Shown one piece after another: positions 32,630 through 41,903 of a stretch of DNA of 64,000 bases (positions are counted from its first letter, which is position 1; each line of letters starts with the position of its first letter). The notes beneath the pieces were generated by a model, which had not been told where the DNA came from, did not search any database, and was given only the letters and a program-made list of their open reading frames with translations. Origin of the DNA: Uliginosibacterium paludis (GTDB lineage: Bacteria > Pseudomonadota > Gammaproteobacteria > Burkholderiales > Rhodocyclaceae); contig NZ_JBDIVF010000003.1 of the NCBI RefSeq assembly GCF_039631355.1, forward strand, positions 124,001 to 188,000. Direction: 5' to 3'. Both the position numbers and the translations under genes were made by a program.

Positions 32630-33136
32630 ATGGCTACGAAACCGGAAGAATCATTCGCCCGCATGCAGCAGAAGAATCTCGAAATGGCAACGCGCCTCGC
32701 GCAGATGTCGATCGAGAATTCCCAGCGCATCCTGCAGTTGCAGGTCGAGGTGGCGAAGGAAATTTTCGAGGATGGTGTCCAGAGCGCCAGGCGTCTGGCC
32801 GAGGCGAAATCGCCGCAGGAGGCGATGGAGTTGCGCGCCAGCTATTCCCGCCAGACCGCGGAGCGGATGTTTTCCTGCAGTCAGAACATCTCGGCCATTA
32901 CCGCAGAGGTGCAGGGTGAGCTGGGCCGGCTGATGAGCGAGCAGCTGAACAAGGGCAGCCAGGAAATGTTCGATGCCATGCAACAGATGTTGGCTGGCAT
33001 GCCGCTCAACAGCAAGGCGGCGGCGGAGGCCCTGCAGCACACCTTCGATACCGCCCGGAAAACCCTGGAGCAGGTCTCGAAAGCGTCCAGCGAAGCGATC
33101 GCCTCGGCGACCACCGCCTCGCGCAGCAAGCACTAG
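32630..33136 (+). CDS. phaP: phasin family protein
   Basis: 168 residues from the ATG at 32630 (GAGGAGA upstream; a frame to 32519 has none). Almost wholly helical, rich in Ala, Gln and Glu, with the phasin layout: an amphipathic N-terminal helix (FARMQQKNLEMATRLAQMSIENSQRI), the LAEAKSPQEAMELRASY segment typical of Phasin_2, and a Ser/Ala-rich tail. Phasins coat polyhydroxyalkanoate granules, implying this organism stores PHA. No other PHA gene is in the window. Confidence 0.9.
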   Translation: MATKPEESFARMQQKNLEMATRLAQMSIENSQRILQLQVEVAKEIFEDGVQSARRLAEAKSPQEAMELRASYSRQTAERMFSCSQNISAITAEVQGELGRLMSEQLNKGSQEMFDAMQQMLAGMPLNSKAAAEALQHTFDTARKTLEQVSKASSEAIASATTASRSKH

Positions 33137-33143
33137 GTATGCC

Positions 33144-33977
33144 TCAGGGAGGAGGAGGCGGCGTGCCCGCCTTTTCTCCCGCCTGCGCCCGGTGCCTTGC
33201 CTGGCGCAGGAACTCCCGCAGAAGAGGGCCGCTGTCGAGCAGATGCGCAGCGCCCGGACCATGGAACTCCGGATGCCACTGCACGCCGTACACGAAGCTG
33301 CTGCCTTGCCAGCGAACGGCCTCGACCACCTGATCCAGATTCGAAACCGCCTCGACGATCAGGCTGTTGCCGAGTCGATGGATGGCCTGGTGATGGATAC
33401 TGGAAATGCGGGGCAGGGCATCATGCGGATAGAGCCGCTGCAGCAGTGAGCCCTGCACGAACTCGACCGGATGCGTGTGTGCGTCATAGGCCTCCGCATC
33501 CACATGCGCGATCGCTCCGGGGATCTCGGTCAGGATGTCCTGGTACAGACTGCCACCGAAGGCCACGTTGAGCAGCTGGCAGCCGCGGCAGATGCCCAGC
33601 ACCGGCTTGCCCTGGAAGATGCATTCCCAGATCAGCTCCAGCTCATACAGGTCGCGCACACGGTCGCCGGCCCATTCCGGCCGGAGGGCTTCCTCGCCGT
33701 AGCTGGCCGGGCTCACGTCCCGCCCGCCCTGCAGCACCAGCCCGTCAATCGCTTTCACATAGTCGCTCACATGTACCGCGCTGCGGTGCAGACCACCGCT
33801 GCCCGAGAGCGTCGGCAGCATGAAGGCGAGCGCGCCTTCCGACATGATCCAGTGCGCGATGCTCTGCTCGAGGTATTGCAGTGTCTTGCCGCGAAACCCG
33901 AGCTCGGCAGGCGGTTCAGCCAGCAGACGGGCTGAGAGCCCGATCCGCAGCGGCGGGATCAGGGCGTCTCGCGCCAT
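33144..33977 (-). CDS. class I glutamine amidotransferase-like gamma-glutamyl hydrolase (peptidase C26)
   Basis: 277 residues from the ATG at 33977. Resembles PuuD-type gamma-glutamyl-GABA hydrolases: nucleophile Cys130 in GICRGCQ, and catalytic His235 and Glu237 in GVQWHPEF. It would hydrolyse a gamma-glutamyl amide in the cytoplasm; the substrate is not determined. The start overlaps the end of the GCS2 gene by 19 bases, so the two are translationally coupled. One makes and the other splits gamma-glutamyl bonds, suggesting a shared intermediate. No puu pathway genes are nearby. It converges with the phasin. Confidence 0.85.
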   Translation of the reverse strand: MARDALIPPLRIGLSARLLAEPPAELGFRGKTLQYLEQSIAHWIMSEGALAFMLPTLSGSGGLHRSAVHVSDYVKAIDGLVLQGGRDVSPASYGEEALRPEWAGDRVRDLYELELIWECIFQGKPVLGICRGCQLLNVAFGGSLYQDILTEIPGAIAHVDAEAYDAHTHPVEFVQGSLLQRLYPHDALPRISSIHHQAIHRLGNSLIVEAVSNLDQVVEAVRWQGSSFVYGVQWHPEFHGPGAAHLLDSGPLLREFLRQARHRAQAGEKAGTPPPPP

Positions 33978-35083
33978 AGCAGAGCCTGTTGCCAGACGAG
34001 ATCGGGCAGCGAATTGCGTTCGGCATAGACCCGGCGCATCCACTGCGCGTCGCTGCCTTCATGGCAGGCGCGTCGCAGGCTGGCCAGCAGTTCGGTGGTA
34101 CCGAGCTCGGCCGCATGCGGGGCGAGGCGATCCAGTGTCTCGAGAAAATCCTCGCGCAGCAGGACCTTGGCCTTTTTTACCGGATCGAGCAGGCCACCGT
34201 CAAAGCCGAAGCGCGAGGCCTGGAAGCGGTTGAAGGTGTAGACGGCATACAGCGATTCGTCGATCAGGAAGGGCCGCTCGATCAGCAGGTAGCGGCACAC
34301 GGTCTGCGCATAGGCCGCCAGCGCGGCCGCACGCTGCAGCGTGAGGGGCGTGTCGCAGATGCGGATTTCCACCGTGCCGAATTCCGGCTTGGGCCGGATG
34401 TCCCAGTAGAAATCCTTCATGCTTTCGACCACGCCGCTTTCCTTCATGCTGTCGAAATACGCATTGAACTCAGCCCAGCTCTTCACGAGCGGTGCGCGAC
34501 CGGAAAGCGGAAAGGCAGATACCGCGGTCAGCCGCGAGGTCTCGAAAGCCGTATCCACGCCCTGGTAATAGGGTGACGCGGCCGAGAGCGCGATGAAGTG
34601 CGGGATGAAGCGCGAGAGGCCGTGAAGCAGGAAGATGGCTTCATCGCCGTTCGGACAGCCGACATGGATATGCTGGCCGAATACTGTGAACTGCTTGGCA
34701 AGGTAACCGTAGAGTTCGTTCAGTTGATGAAAGCGCGGTTTGTCGAAGATCTTGCGTTCCGCCCAGTGCTGGAAAGGGTGGGCGCCGCCGCCGCAGATCA
34801 GCAGATTGAGCCGGTCTGCAGCGGTCAGCAGGGTCTTGCGGACCTCCTGCAGCTCGGCCTGCAGCGTGCTGCAATCCTGATGCACCCCGGTGCTGACCTC
34901 GATCATGCTCTCGGTCATTTCCGGCTTGAAGTCGCCCGAGTGCGGCTTGCGTTCGATCAGCGCCAGCAACTCGGAAGCGCCGCCGGTGAGGTCGCCATCC
35001 AGGCGACTCACGATCTGCAGCTCCAGCTCGACGCCGAGTGTGAGCGGGCTGGACTGGCTGAATTCGAGATGGCTTTCGCTCAT
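33959..35083 (-). CDS. ybdK: GCS2-family carboxylate-amine ligase (YbdK-like)
   Basis: 374 residues, typical of the YbdK/GCS2 family of ATP-dependent glutamate-amine (weak glutamate-cysteine) ligases. Signatures: N-terminal TLGVELELQIV, ICGGGAHPFQHW, FGQHIHVGCPNGDEA, and TVEIRICDTPLT near 245. The real acceptor amine is unknown for most members. Its start overlaps the antiporter stop (ATGA), and its stop overlaps the downstream hydrolase. Confidence 0.92.
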   Translation of the reverse strand: MSESHLEFSQSSPLTLGVELELQIVSRLDGDLTGGASELLALIERKPHSGDFKPEMTESMIEVSTGVHQDCSTLQAELQEVRKTLLTAADRLNLLICGGGAHPFQHWAERKIFDKPRFHQLNELYGYLAKQFTVFGQHIHVGCPNGDEAIFLLHGLSRFIPHFIALSAASPYYQGVDTAFETSRLTAVSAFPLSGRAPLVKSWAEFNAYFDSMKESGVVESMKDFYWDIRPKPEFGTVEIRICDTPLTLQRAAALAAYAQTVCRYLLIERPFLIDESLYAVYTFNRFQASRFGFDGGLLDPVKKAKVLLREDFLETLDRLAPHAAELGTTELLASLRRACHEGSDAQWMRRVYAERNSLPDLVWQQALLWRETP

Positions 35084-36291
35084 GCGTTTTCTCCCGTTTC
35101 ATTGGCACGGCGCAGCGCAAACTGCAGCGCGGGCGGTGCGAGGAATTCCATGATCAGCAGTGCAGTGAGCACGACACCGGCGATCTGCGCGCCCAGATCG
35201 GGCCAGAGCGCCGCAGTGCGCTCGACCGTGAGCAGTGCCGCGCCGGACATCGGCAGCAAGCCGATCGAAAGCAGCGAAGCCTTGCGTACGGGCAGGGCGC
35301 TCGGTCGCGCGAAGGCGAATACCCCGAGCGCCTTGCCCAGCGCGCGAGCCGCGAGCAGGCCGATGGCTGGCACCAGTGCCGTTGCGAACTGGGCGGGGTC
35401 AAGCAGCGTGCCGGTGCCGACGAACACCACGATCAGCGACATGCGTGAGAGCAGGCCGAAATCCATCGGCTGGAGGCGACGCTGACGATCAAAGCTGCGG
35501 GTCAGCACGCCGGCAGCCAGCAGGCTCAGGACCACCGACAGGCCGAGGGTGTTGGCGAGCGCGACGATCACCACGATCAGGGCAACCGCCGCCAGCGTCT
35601 GGTTGTTGTTGCCGGCCCTGATCCGGGCCAGCAGCATGAGCACGGCCCAGGCACCGATACCGCCCAGCAGCGCCGAGCCGGCGAAGAGGTAGAGCGGATG
35701 CAGCACGATGATGCTCAGCGGCGCCGCGGATTCCGCATGCTGCCAGGCGTAGATGACGCCGACCACTACGAAGCTGTAGCAGGCGGACAGTGCGGCGAGC
35801 ATCTGCAGGCGATCGGTGACCTGACCGCGCGACCCGCTGTCCCGCGTGACGCCCAGAACCGCAGCGGGCCCGGTGGCTGACGCGATGGCCGCGATCAGCG
35901 CCGCCACGACGGGTGGCTGATCGAACACCAGCATCAGGGCACCGACGAAAACGAAGGCAAGGAGCGACTCGGCCAGACTCGTGGCCAGCAGCCAGGGGTT
36001 GCGGCGCAACCAGCCCAGGTCGATGCGCTGGCCGAGTTCGAAAAGGATCAGCGCGAACGCCAGTTCATAGACCTTGTGTGCCGCCGGCAGCAGATCGAGC
36101 AACGCCGGATCCAGTCTGGCAAAGCTCAGGGCGGCGCCGGTGGCGACGTAGGCGCTGATGCGTGGCAGGTAGAGGCGGCTCGCCAGCTCTCCCAGCGCAA
36201 TCGCGAGAAACAGGACGATGCCGAAAGAAATCAGCGGATCAAAGCGAAGCGGCCATTGCGGCAGAAAATGCAGGGCAAGCAGGGATTCCAT
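35080..36291 (-). CDS. Kef/CPA2-type cation:proton antiporter
   Basis: 403 residues from the ATG at 36291 (GAGGAG seven bases upstream). About 12 membrane segments with a Na+/H+ exchanger fold. The protein ends with the membrane domain, so it lacks the C-terminal TrkA-N/RCK domain of KefB/KefC. Kef proteins are gated by glutathione adducts through that missing domain, so any control by gamma-glutamyl compounds here would have to be different. It is the first gene of an overlapping operon with the GCS2 ligase and the amidotransferase-like hydrolase. Confidence 0.85.
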   Translation of the reverse strand: MESLLALHFLPQWPLRFDPLISFGIVLFLAIALGELASRLYLPRISAYVATGAALSFARLDPALLDLLPAAHKVYELAFALILFELGQRIDLGWLRRNPWLLATSLAESLLAFVFVGALMLVFDQPPVVAALIAAIASATGPAAVLGVTRDSGSRGQVTDRLQMLAALSACYSFVVVGVIYAWQHAESAAPLSIIVLHPLYLFAGSALLGGIGAWAVLMLLARIRAGNNNQTLAAVALIVVIVALANTLGLSVVLSLLAAGVLTRSFDRQRRLQPMDFGLLSRMSLIVVFVGTGTLLDPAQFATALVPAIGLLAARALGKALGVFAFARPSALPVRKASLLSIGLLPMSGAALLTVERTAALWPDLGAQIAGVVLTALLIMEFLAPPALQFALRRANETGENA

Positions 36292-36450
36292 CGAAGACTC
36301 CTCGTGTTCGGATGGTGTTCGGAATGCGATGCCAGGCGTGGAGAGACCGCGCTGGACCGGGCCGTATGGCCCCCGCCGCCAGGGGGCGGGCAAAGGAGAG
36401 GGTGATACGGTATCGGGCTGTCCGACCCGGCGGTGCCGGAGGAAGTTCCC

Positions 36451-37764
36451 TCAGACCTGCCCGGCGGGCAGACTCCGGAGGATGTGACGGGCCGCGTTGT
36501 TGCCGGAGCGGACAGCGGACTCCAGCGTGGCAGGATAAGGTGACGAAACGTAGTCACCCGCCAGGAAAATGCCGTTGTTCGGCGTGCGTGTCAGGGGCCG
36601 GCTGATGCCGGGGCGACAGGCAAAGGTAGCACGTTTCTCGGTGATGACCTGACTCCAGGCCGGTGCGCGGATGCTCCGGTGCGGAAACAGTCCGGTGAGC
36701 GCACGGTGGGTCTGGAGCACGAGTTCCTCGCGCGAAAGCTCGCTGTGCGGGCCGCTCGCGGAGATGACGGCGGCAAACACGTTGCGCTCGCCGGTAAATT
36801 GCTGACGGTCGAACAGCCACTGCACCACCGGGCTGCCCGGTTGCAACATCGGCTCGGGCAGGCGGATGTCTTCGTCGTAACCCAGATAGATGGTCGTGAT
36901 CGGCTCGTGCTCGAGCGCATCGATCTGCGCGCGCAACTGCCTGAGCTCGCCGAAACCCTCCAGCAGCCGGCTGGCATGGTAGGGCGCGGTCGCCACGATC
37001 ACATGACTGAAGTGCGAGTTTTCGCCCGGATCCCCGTCGAGAAAGAAACGGCCATCCAGTTGGCGTATCGACCGGATCGGTGTGGCCGTGTGGATGACGG
37101 CGCCATTCATGCCCAGGAAGACCGCGGCCTGTACCGGCAGCAGTTCGGTCAGATCCACGCGCGGAATCAGCATTTCAGAGGCCGGTGCCGATGCGCCGAC
37201 CGAGTCGCGCAGCACGTTGGCGAAAACCTGTGCCGAGGCTTCATCCGGCGGGGTGTTGAGCGCGGCCACGCAAAGCTGGTCCCAGACGACCTCCCGCAGC
37301 AGGGGCGTTTGCCGGGTCCGCGTCAGCAGCTCGCTGACCGGATAGTCGTCACCGAGTTTCCAGTCCGTTTTTTTCAGGAAACGGATCAGCCGCAACATGG
37401 CAAGCCGGTCTGCCCAGCCCAGTTCGCGACTGCGCAGCAGGCCGACGGCCAGATGCAGCGGGGCAGGCAGGCTCGCGGCGCGCAGCGTGAGCCGGCCCGG
37501 GGCGTGCAGCACGAAGGGCATGCTGAGCAGGCTGCGTGGCTTTACGCCGAGAAAACGCAGCAGCCGCAGTGTTTCGGTGTAGGCGCCGAGCAGGATGTGC
37601 TGTCCGTTGTCGAGCCGCAGACCGTCCTTTTCGACCACACGCGCCCGACCGCCCATGACGCGGGAGGATTCGAACACGACCACGTCCAGCCCGGCCCGGG
37701 TCAGCTCGACGGCTGCAGCAAGGCCGGCATAGCCGGCACCGATGATGGCGACGCGGGTGTTCAT
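36451..37764 (-). CDS. hpnE: hydroxysqualene dehydroxylase HpnE
   Basis: 437 residues. N-terminal FAD-binding Rossmann motif IIGAGYAGLAAAVELT followed by VFESSRVMGGRA, as in the amine-oxidase/phytoene-desaturase superfamily. In the HpnCDE route it converts hydroxysqualene to squalene. Transcribed last after hpnC and hpnD, 42 bases behind hpnD. The C-terminal FAD motif GIFLAGDYVSSPYPATLESAVRSG is intact. Confidence 0.95.
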   Translation of the reverse strand: MNTRVAIIGAGYAGLAAAVELTRAGLDVVVFESSRVMGGRARVVEKDGLRLDNGQHILLGAYTETLRLLRFLGVKPRSLLSMPFVLHAPGRLTLRAASLPAPLHLAVGLLRSRELGWADRLAMLRLIRFLKKTDWKLGDDYPVSELLTRTRQTPLLREVVWDQLCVAALNTPPDEASAQVFANVLRDSVGASAPASEMLIPRVDLTELLPVQAAVFLGMNGAVIHTATPIRSIRQLDGRFFLDGDPGENSHFSHVIVATAPYHASRLLEGFGELRQLRAQIDALEHEPITTIYLGYDEDIRLPEPMLQPGSPVVQWLFDRQQFTGERNVFAAVISASGPHSELSREELVLQTHRALTGLFPHRSIRAPAWSQVITEKRATFACRPGISRPLTRTPNNGIFLAGDYVSSPYPATLESAVRSGNNAARHILRSLPAGQV

Positions 37765-37806
37765 GTCAGCGGAATGTCTGCGATGCGGTGGACAAGGCGG
37801 GCGATC

Positions 37807-38640
37807 TCAGCTCTTCACCCAGGCCTTCACCGCCAGCCACAGCTTGCGCAGCGGTGTCAGCGAGAGGCGCTGGCTCAGGACCTTGCAGCCGTCCGCCTGG
37901 ATCTCGCGCAGGGTCTCGCGGTAGATTGCCGCCATGATGAGGCCGGCGCGCTGGCTCTTGCGGTCTTCCTTCGGCAGCAGGGCCATGGCCTGGTCGTAAT
38001 ACTTTTGCGCACGCTCGATCTGGAAGGCCATCAGGCGCTGGAAGTTTTCGCTGTCACGCGCTTCGAGAATGTCGCGCGCCGGAACGTTGAACTGCTCCAG
38101 CTCGCTGACCGGCAGATAGATGCGGCCGCGGCGCGCATCCTCTCCGACATCACGGATGATGTTGGTCAGCTGGAAAGCGATGCCGAGGTCATGGGCGTAC
38201 TTGAGGGTCTGGCGATTCGTGTAGCCGAAGATTTCGGCGGCGAGGAGCCCCACCACGCTGGCGACCCGATAGCAGTAGAGCTGCAGCGCCTTGAAGTCGG
38301 CATAACGCGCCTGTTCGAGATCCATCTGCATGCCGTCGATGATTTCCAGCATCTGTTCCTGGGGCAGGCGGAACTGCTGGACCACGTCCTTGAGCGCCCG
38401 GCCGACCGGATGCTCCGGCGTGCCGGCGTAGATCTTGCCCACCTCGCCGCGCCACCAGTCGAGCTGGCGGGCGGCCACATCCGGATCCAGTGTTTCATCG
38501 ACAACGTCATCGACTTCGCGGCAGAAGGCGTACAGCGCCGTGATGGCGCGGCGCCGTTCAGGCGTCAGGAAGCGGAAGCTGTAGTAGAAACTCGATCCGC
38601 TCGCGGCGGCTTTCTGTTCGCAGTAGTCGTCGGGGCTCAT
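37807..38640 (-). CDS. hpnD: presqualene diphosphate synthase HpnD
   Basis: 277 residues from the ATG at 38640 (MSPDDYCEQKAAASGSSFYYSF, the usual HpnD start). All-helical squalene/phytoene synthase fold with two Asp-rich motifs: REVDDVVDE and NIIRDVGEDARRGR. It couples two farnesyl diphosphates to presqualene diphosphate. Lies between hpnC (58 bases upstream) and hpnE. A weak ribosome site leaves some doubt about the exact start. Confidence 0.95.
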   Translation of the reverse strand: MSPDDYCEQKAAASGSSFYYSFRFLTPERRRAITALYAFCREVDDVVDETLDPDVAARQLDWWRGEVGKIYAGTPEHPVGRALKDVVQQFRLPQEQMLEIIDGMQMDLEQARYADFKALQLYCYRVASVVGLLAAEIFGYTNRQTLKYAHDLGIAFQLTNIIRDVGEDARRGRIYLPVSELEQFNVPARDILEARDSENFQRLMAFQIERAQKYYDQAMALLPKEDRKSQRAGLIMAAIYRETLREIQADGCKVLSQRLSLTPLRKLWLAVKAWVKS

Positions 38641-38698
38641 CTCGGGATGTCCAGTCTGGCAATGGCGGCCGCACGTTTGCCGGCGCGGCGGGCAGGGT

Positions 38699-39520
38699 TC
38701 AGGCGTTGCGGCGCATGCCCAGCGCACGCCAGCCGATCAGCAGCCAGTCCTTGCGGCCGAGCACGGGGCGTTGCCGGAATACGTCGTAATTGACGGCTTC
38801 GATGCACTCGAGGATGCGCAGGCCACCCTGCACGACCAGACGCAGCTCCCAGCCGGCGCGACCGGGGAGGTCCAGCGCCAGCGGGGCACCTTCACGCATC
38901 ATGGCACGCGCACGTTGCACTTCGAAGGCCATCAGGGCGCGGAAGGCGTCGTCCGTCCGCCCGGCAGCAATGGCGGACTCGGTCACGCCGAAACGCTCGA
39001 GTCCGTCCTGGGGCAGGTAGATGCGGTCTTTCTGCCAGTCGACACCCACGTCCTGCCAGAAGTTGATCAGCTGCAGCGAGGAGCAGATGAGATCGGAGCG
39101 ATGCAGGTTGAGCTCGCTCGTCGCGCCGTAGAGGTGGAGCAGCAGGCGGCCGACCGGGTTGGCCGAGCGGCGGCAGTAATCAAGTACGTCCGCGATGTCG
39201 GCATAGCGCTTCTTGATGACGTCCTGCGAGAAGGCGTCGAGCAGATCGCGCAGCAGCTGGACGGGCAGATTCCACTGCCGCACATTGCGCGCGAGCCGGG
39301 CGAAAAGGGTGATGTCCGGCGTGCCGCCGGCCTCGATGACGTCGAGTTCGCGCTGGTAGGCCGAGAGGGCCGCCAGTCGCTCGCCGGGCGAGGCACTGCC
39401 CTCGTCTGCGAGGTCGTCAGCACTGCGGGCGAAGGCATAGATGGATTCCACCGGCTCGCGCAGACGGCGCGGCAGGAGGAAGGAGGCTACCGGGAAATTT
39501 TCGTAATGATCGACAGGCAT
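38699..39520 (-). CDS. hpnC: squalene synthase-like HpnC (hydroxysqualene synthase)
   Basis: 273 residues from the ATG at 39520 (MPVDHYENFPVASFLLPRRLR, the family's usual start; an in-frame ATG at 39562 would add 14). Asp-rich motifs SADDLADEG and NFWQDVGVDWQKDR. Converts presqualene diphosphate to hydroxysqualene. First of the hpnC-D-E operon. The products are squalene and then hopanoids or related lipids, but no squalene-hopene cyclase is in the window. It diverges from the tRNA-Leu gene. Confidence 0.94.
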   Translation of the reverse strand: MPVDHYENFPVASFLLPRRLREPVESIYAFARSADDLADEGSASPGERLAALSAYQRELDVIEAGGTPDITLFARLARNVRQWNLPVQLLRDLLDAFSQDVIKKRYADIADVLDYCRRSANPVGRLLLHLYGATSELNLHRSDLICSSLQLINFWQDVGVDWQKDRIYLPQDGLERFGVTESAIAAGRTDDAFRALMAFEVQRARAMMREGAPLALDLPGRAGWELRLVVQGGLRILECIEAVNYDVFRQRPVLGRKDWLLIGWRALGMRRNA

Positions 39521-39572
39521 CAGGGCTGCGAGTATAGCCGCAAGCTGCAGGCCATCGGGCATGGAGCTGGGC

Positions 39573-39578
39573 TATAAT
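39573..39578 (+). promoter_or_regulatory. candidate -10 box for tRNA-Leu
   Basis: TATAAT 46 bases before the mature tRNA 5' end, followed by a GC-rich stretch (CCGCGCC), as in stable-RNA promoters. The -35 is not well conserved. Confidence 0.5.
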
Positions 39579-39623
39579 CCGCGCCTCTTCGCTCCTGCGT
39601 TGCATTCGCGGCGCAGCATCCGG

Positions 39624-39705
39624 GCCCGGGTGGCGAAATTGGTAGACGCACCAGATTTAGGTTCTGGCGTAGCAATACGTGGGGGTTCGAGTCCCTTCCC
39701 GGGCA
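39624..39705 (+). tRNA. tRNA-Leu (UAG anticodon)
   Basis: Acceptor stem GCCCGGG pairs with CCCGGGC, discriminator A. Anticodon stem CCAGA/TCTGG encloses TTTAGGT with anticodon TAG at 39658-39660. A T-arm (GGGGGTTCGAGTCCC) and a variable arm (GCGTAGCAATACGT) are present, the latter short for a class II tRNA. CCA is not encoded. Confidence 0.96.
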
Positions 39706-39750
39706 TTTCCTGAGCGCGCAGCGCAGGCCCGCCCTTGTCGAGTGTCTGCC

Positions 39751-40968
39751 TCAGGGCTGGCGCGCGACGCGCGACAGCAGCCAGGCGCGCAGTTGCAGGG
39801 CGTCCGCATCACGACGGAACACCATCACGCACCATGCGAAGGCCGAGAAAGCCAGCAGCGCTCCGGTCTGGCCGACATGCGACATGCCGGCGATCAGGCT
39901 GATCTTGCTGCCCAGCAGCGCGCCGGCTCCGATGCCGACGTTGTAGATGCCCGAGAAAAGCGACATCGCGACGTCAGTGGCATCCGGTGCCGCTTCAAGC
40001 ACTTTGGCCTGCATGCCCAGACCGATCACCATGATCGACAGTCCCCAGATCACGCTGAGGCTGCACAGCAGCACGTCGGAAAACGTGGCAGGGAGGAGCA
40101 GCGCGAGGCAGCTCGCCAGCACGGCGCAGGCCAGCGTGATGAGCAGCGAGGGGCTGCGGTTGCCGAAGCGCGAGAAGACGAGGCTGCCTAGGATGCCGGC
40201 GCCGCCGAAGAGCAGCAGGATGATGGTGGCAAAGGTGTTCTCGCGGGCGGCCACATCCTGCACGAAGGGCTCGATGTAGCTGTAGGCCGTGAAGTGCCCC
40301 GTGATGATCAGCAGGGTCAGCATGTAGATGCGGGTGAGCGACGCACGCCGGGCGAGCACGGGCAGGCTGGAGATCGAGCCGGTGTTCTGGCTTGGCAGGC
40401 GGGGCAGGGTGCGTACGAGCACGAGCAGCGTCAGACCGGCGAGGATGGCGATGCCGAGGAAGGTCATGCGCCAGCCGAGCAACTGGCCCAGCATCCGGCC
40501 CATCGGCACTCCGGCAACCATGGCCAGTACGGTGCCGGTCGAGAGCAGGCCGAGAGCCTGTGCTTTCCTGCCTTCAGGAGCGACGCGGATCGAGAGTGAG
40601 ACGGTGATCGACCAGAACACGGCGTGTGCCAGCGCGATGCCAAAGCGCGAAATCATCAGCACGGTGAAGTTACCGGCCTGGGATGAGAGCAGATGGCTCG
40701 CGATGAAAAGCAGGAAGGTGCCGGTGAGGAGTTTCTTGCGCTCGATGTTGCGCGTGAGCAGCATGATCGGCAGCGAAGCGAGCGTGACCACCCAGGCGTA
40801 GATGGTGATCATCAGCCCGGTTTCGGCGGTTTCCATGCGGAAGCTCATCGCGATGTCGCTGAGCAGGCCGACCGGGACAAACTCGGTGGTGTTGAAGATG
40901 AAGGCACCCAGGGCCAGCGCGATCACGCGGAACCAGGCGGTGGTATTCGAGACAGGGGCTTGGGGCAT
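39751..40968 (-). CDS. sotB: SotB-like MFS sugar efflux transporter
   Basis: 405 residues from the ATG at 40968; a longer frame to 41169 is not supported. Twelve hydrophobic segments of the major facilitator superfamily, with FNTTEFVPVGLLSDIA near the start, a hallmark of the SotB/YdeA subgroup. Those proteins export sugars such as arabinose or IPTG and some drugs. The substrate here is unknown. It diverges from the MTI phosphorylase gene across 191 bases that contain a GC-rich stem-loop. Confidence 0.85.
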   Translation of the reverse strand: MPQAPVSNTTAWFRVIALALGAFIFNTTEFVPVGLLSDIAMSFRMETAETGLMITIYAWVVTLASLPIMLLTRNIERKKLLTGTFLLFIASHLLSSQAGNFTVLMISRFGIALAHAVFWSITVSLSIRVAPEGRKAQALGLLSTGTVLAMVAGVPMGRMLGQLLGWRMTFLGIAILAGLTLLVLVRTLPRLPSQNTGSISSLPVLARRASLTRIYMLTLLIITGHFTAYSYIEPFVQDVAARENTFATIILLLFGGAGILGSLVFSRFGNRSPSLLITLACAVLASCLALLLPATFSDVLLCSLSVIWGLSIMVIGLGMQAKVLEAAPDATDVAMSLFSGIYNVGIGAGALLGSKISLIAGMSHVGQTGALLAFSAFAWCVMVFRRDADALQLRAWLLSRVARQP

Positions 40969-41086
40969 GCGTCTGGCGGCATCTGCTGTTGCCAGCGATC
41001 CAGCCTGTTTTGTATTGTCGGGGAATGTGTTTGATGTTACGCCGCAGGCACAGGTCTCCGCTTCGAATTCCCTTATCAGCTCATAA

Positions 41087-41113
41087 GCGCCCTCAGGCAC
41101 CGGCCTGAGGCGC
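41087..41113. promoter_or_regulatory. stem-loop between sotB and MTI phosphorylase
   Basis: GCGCC(C)TCAGG and CCTGAGGCGC form a ten-base stem with one bulged C, 46 bases before the phosphorylase ATG. It lacks a T run, so it is more likely an operator or leader hairpin than a terminator. Confidence 0.35.
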
Positions 41114-41159
41114 AGGGCCTGCGTGCTAAGATCGAAATTCCTCTTCCGGGCAAGCTCAT

Positions 41160-41903
41160 ATGATCGCAATCATCGGTGGCAGCGGCCTCAGCCAGCTTTC
41201 GAATCTGGACATTACCCGGCGCGAAGTCGTGCGCACGCCTTATGGCGAGCCCTCGGGCGCGCTGCTGTTCGGACACATGTGTGATCAGCAGACGGTTTTC
41301 ATCGCGCGTCATGGATACGGCCATACGATTCCGCCGCATGCGGTGAATTACCGCGCCAACATCTGGGCACTCAAGCAGGCCGGTGCCGAGGCGATCATTT
41401 CGGTGGCATCGGCCGGTGGCATCCAGGATCACCTGACGCCCGGCGTGATCATGGTGCCCGACCAGATCCTTGATTACACCTGGGGGCGTCAGGCGACCTA
41501 TTTCGACGGCGTCGATACGCCGGTGGTACATGTCGATTTCACCGAACCCTATGACACGGCATTGCGCCAGCGCATCCTCGCGGCGGCCAGGGCGGCGGGC
41601 GAAGCGGTGATTGACGGCGGCACCTACGCTGCAACCCAGGGACCACGCCTGGAGACCGCGGCCGAAGTCACGAAACTCGAACGCGATGGCGCGCATGTCA
41701 TCGGCATGACCGGTATGCCGGAGGCGCTGCTGGCGCGCGAGCTTGAAATCCCGTACGCGGCGATCGTGCTGGTGGTCAATGATGCGGCAGGGCGTGGTAC
41801 GAGCCTGCACGGCATCCAGATGTCCGGCATCGAGGCGACTGCCAAGCAGGCGATGAGCCGTGTCCATAATGTGCTTCAGCATTTCTGCACTCACTGCGCA
41901 TGA
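41160..41903 (+). CDS. S-methyl-5'-thioinosine phosphorylase
   Basis: 247 residues of the PNP/MTAP class 2 family. Conserved pieces are IIGGSGL at the start, FIARHGYGHTIPPHAVNYRANIWALK, VASAGGIQDHLTPG and GGTYAATQGPRLETAAEV. The HTIPPHAVNYRAN form is that of the Pseudomonas MTI phosphorylases rather than MTA phosphorylases. It would cleave methylthioinosine during methionine/purine salvage after MTA deamination; no MTA deaminase is in the window. Overlaps def by four bases. Confidence 0.88.
   Translation: MIAIIGGSGLSQLSNLDITRREVVRTPYGEPSGALLFGHMCDQQTVFIARHGYGHTIPPHAVNYRANIWALKQAGAEAIISVASAGGIQDHLTPGVIMVPDQILDYTWGRQATYFDGVDTPVVHVDFTEPYDTALRQRILAAARAAGEAVIDGGTYAATQGPRLETAAEVTKLERDGAHVIGMTGMPEALLARELEIPYAAIVLVVNDAAGRGTSLHGIQMSGIEATAKQAMSRVHNVLQHFCTHCA

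Noticed and set aside
36679..38793. 704-codon plus-strand frame across hpnE and hpnD
   Set aside because: It spans two clear genes on the opposite strand and the gap between them; no domain is recognisable.
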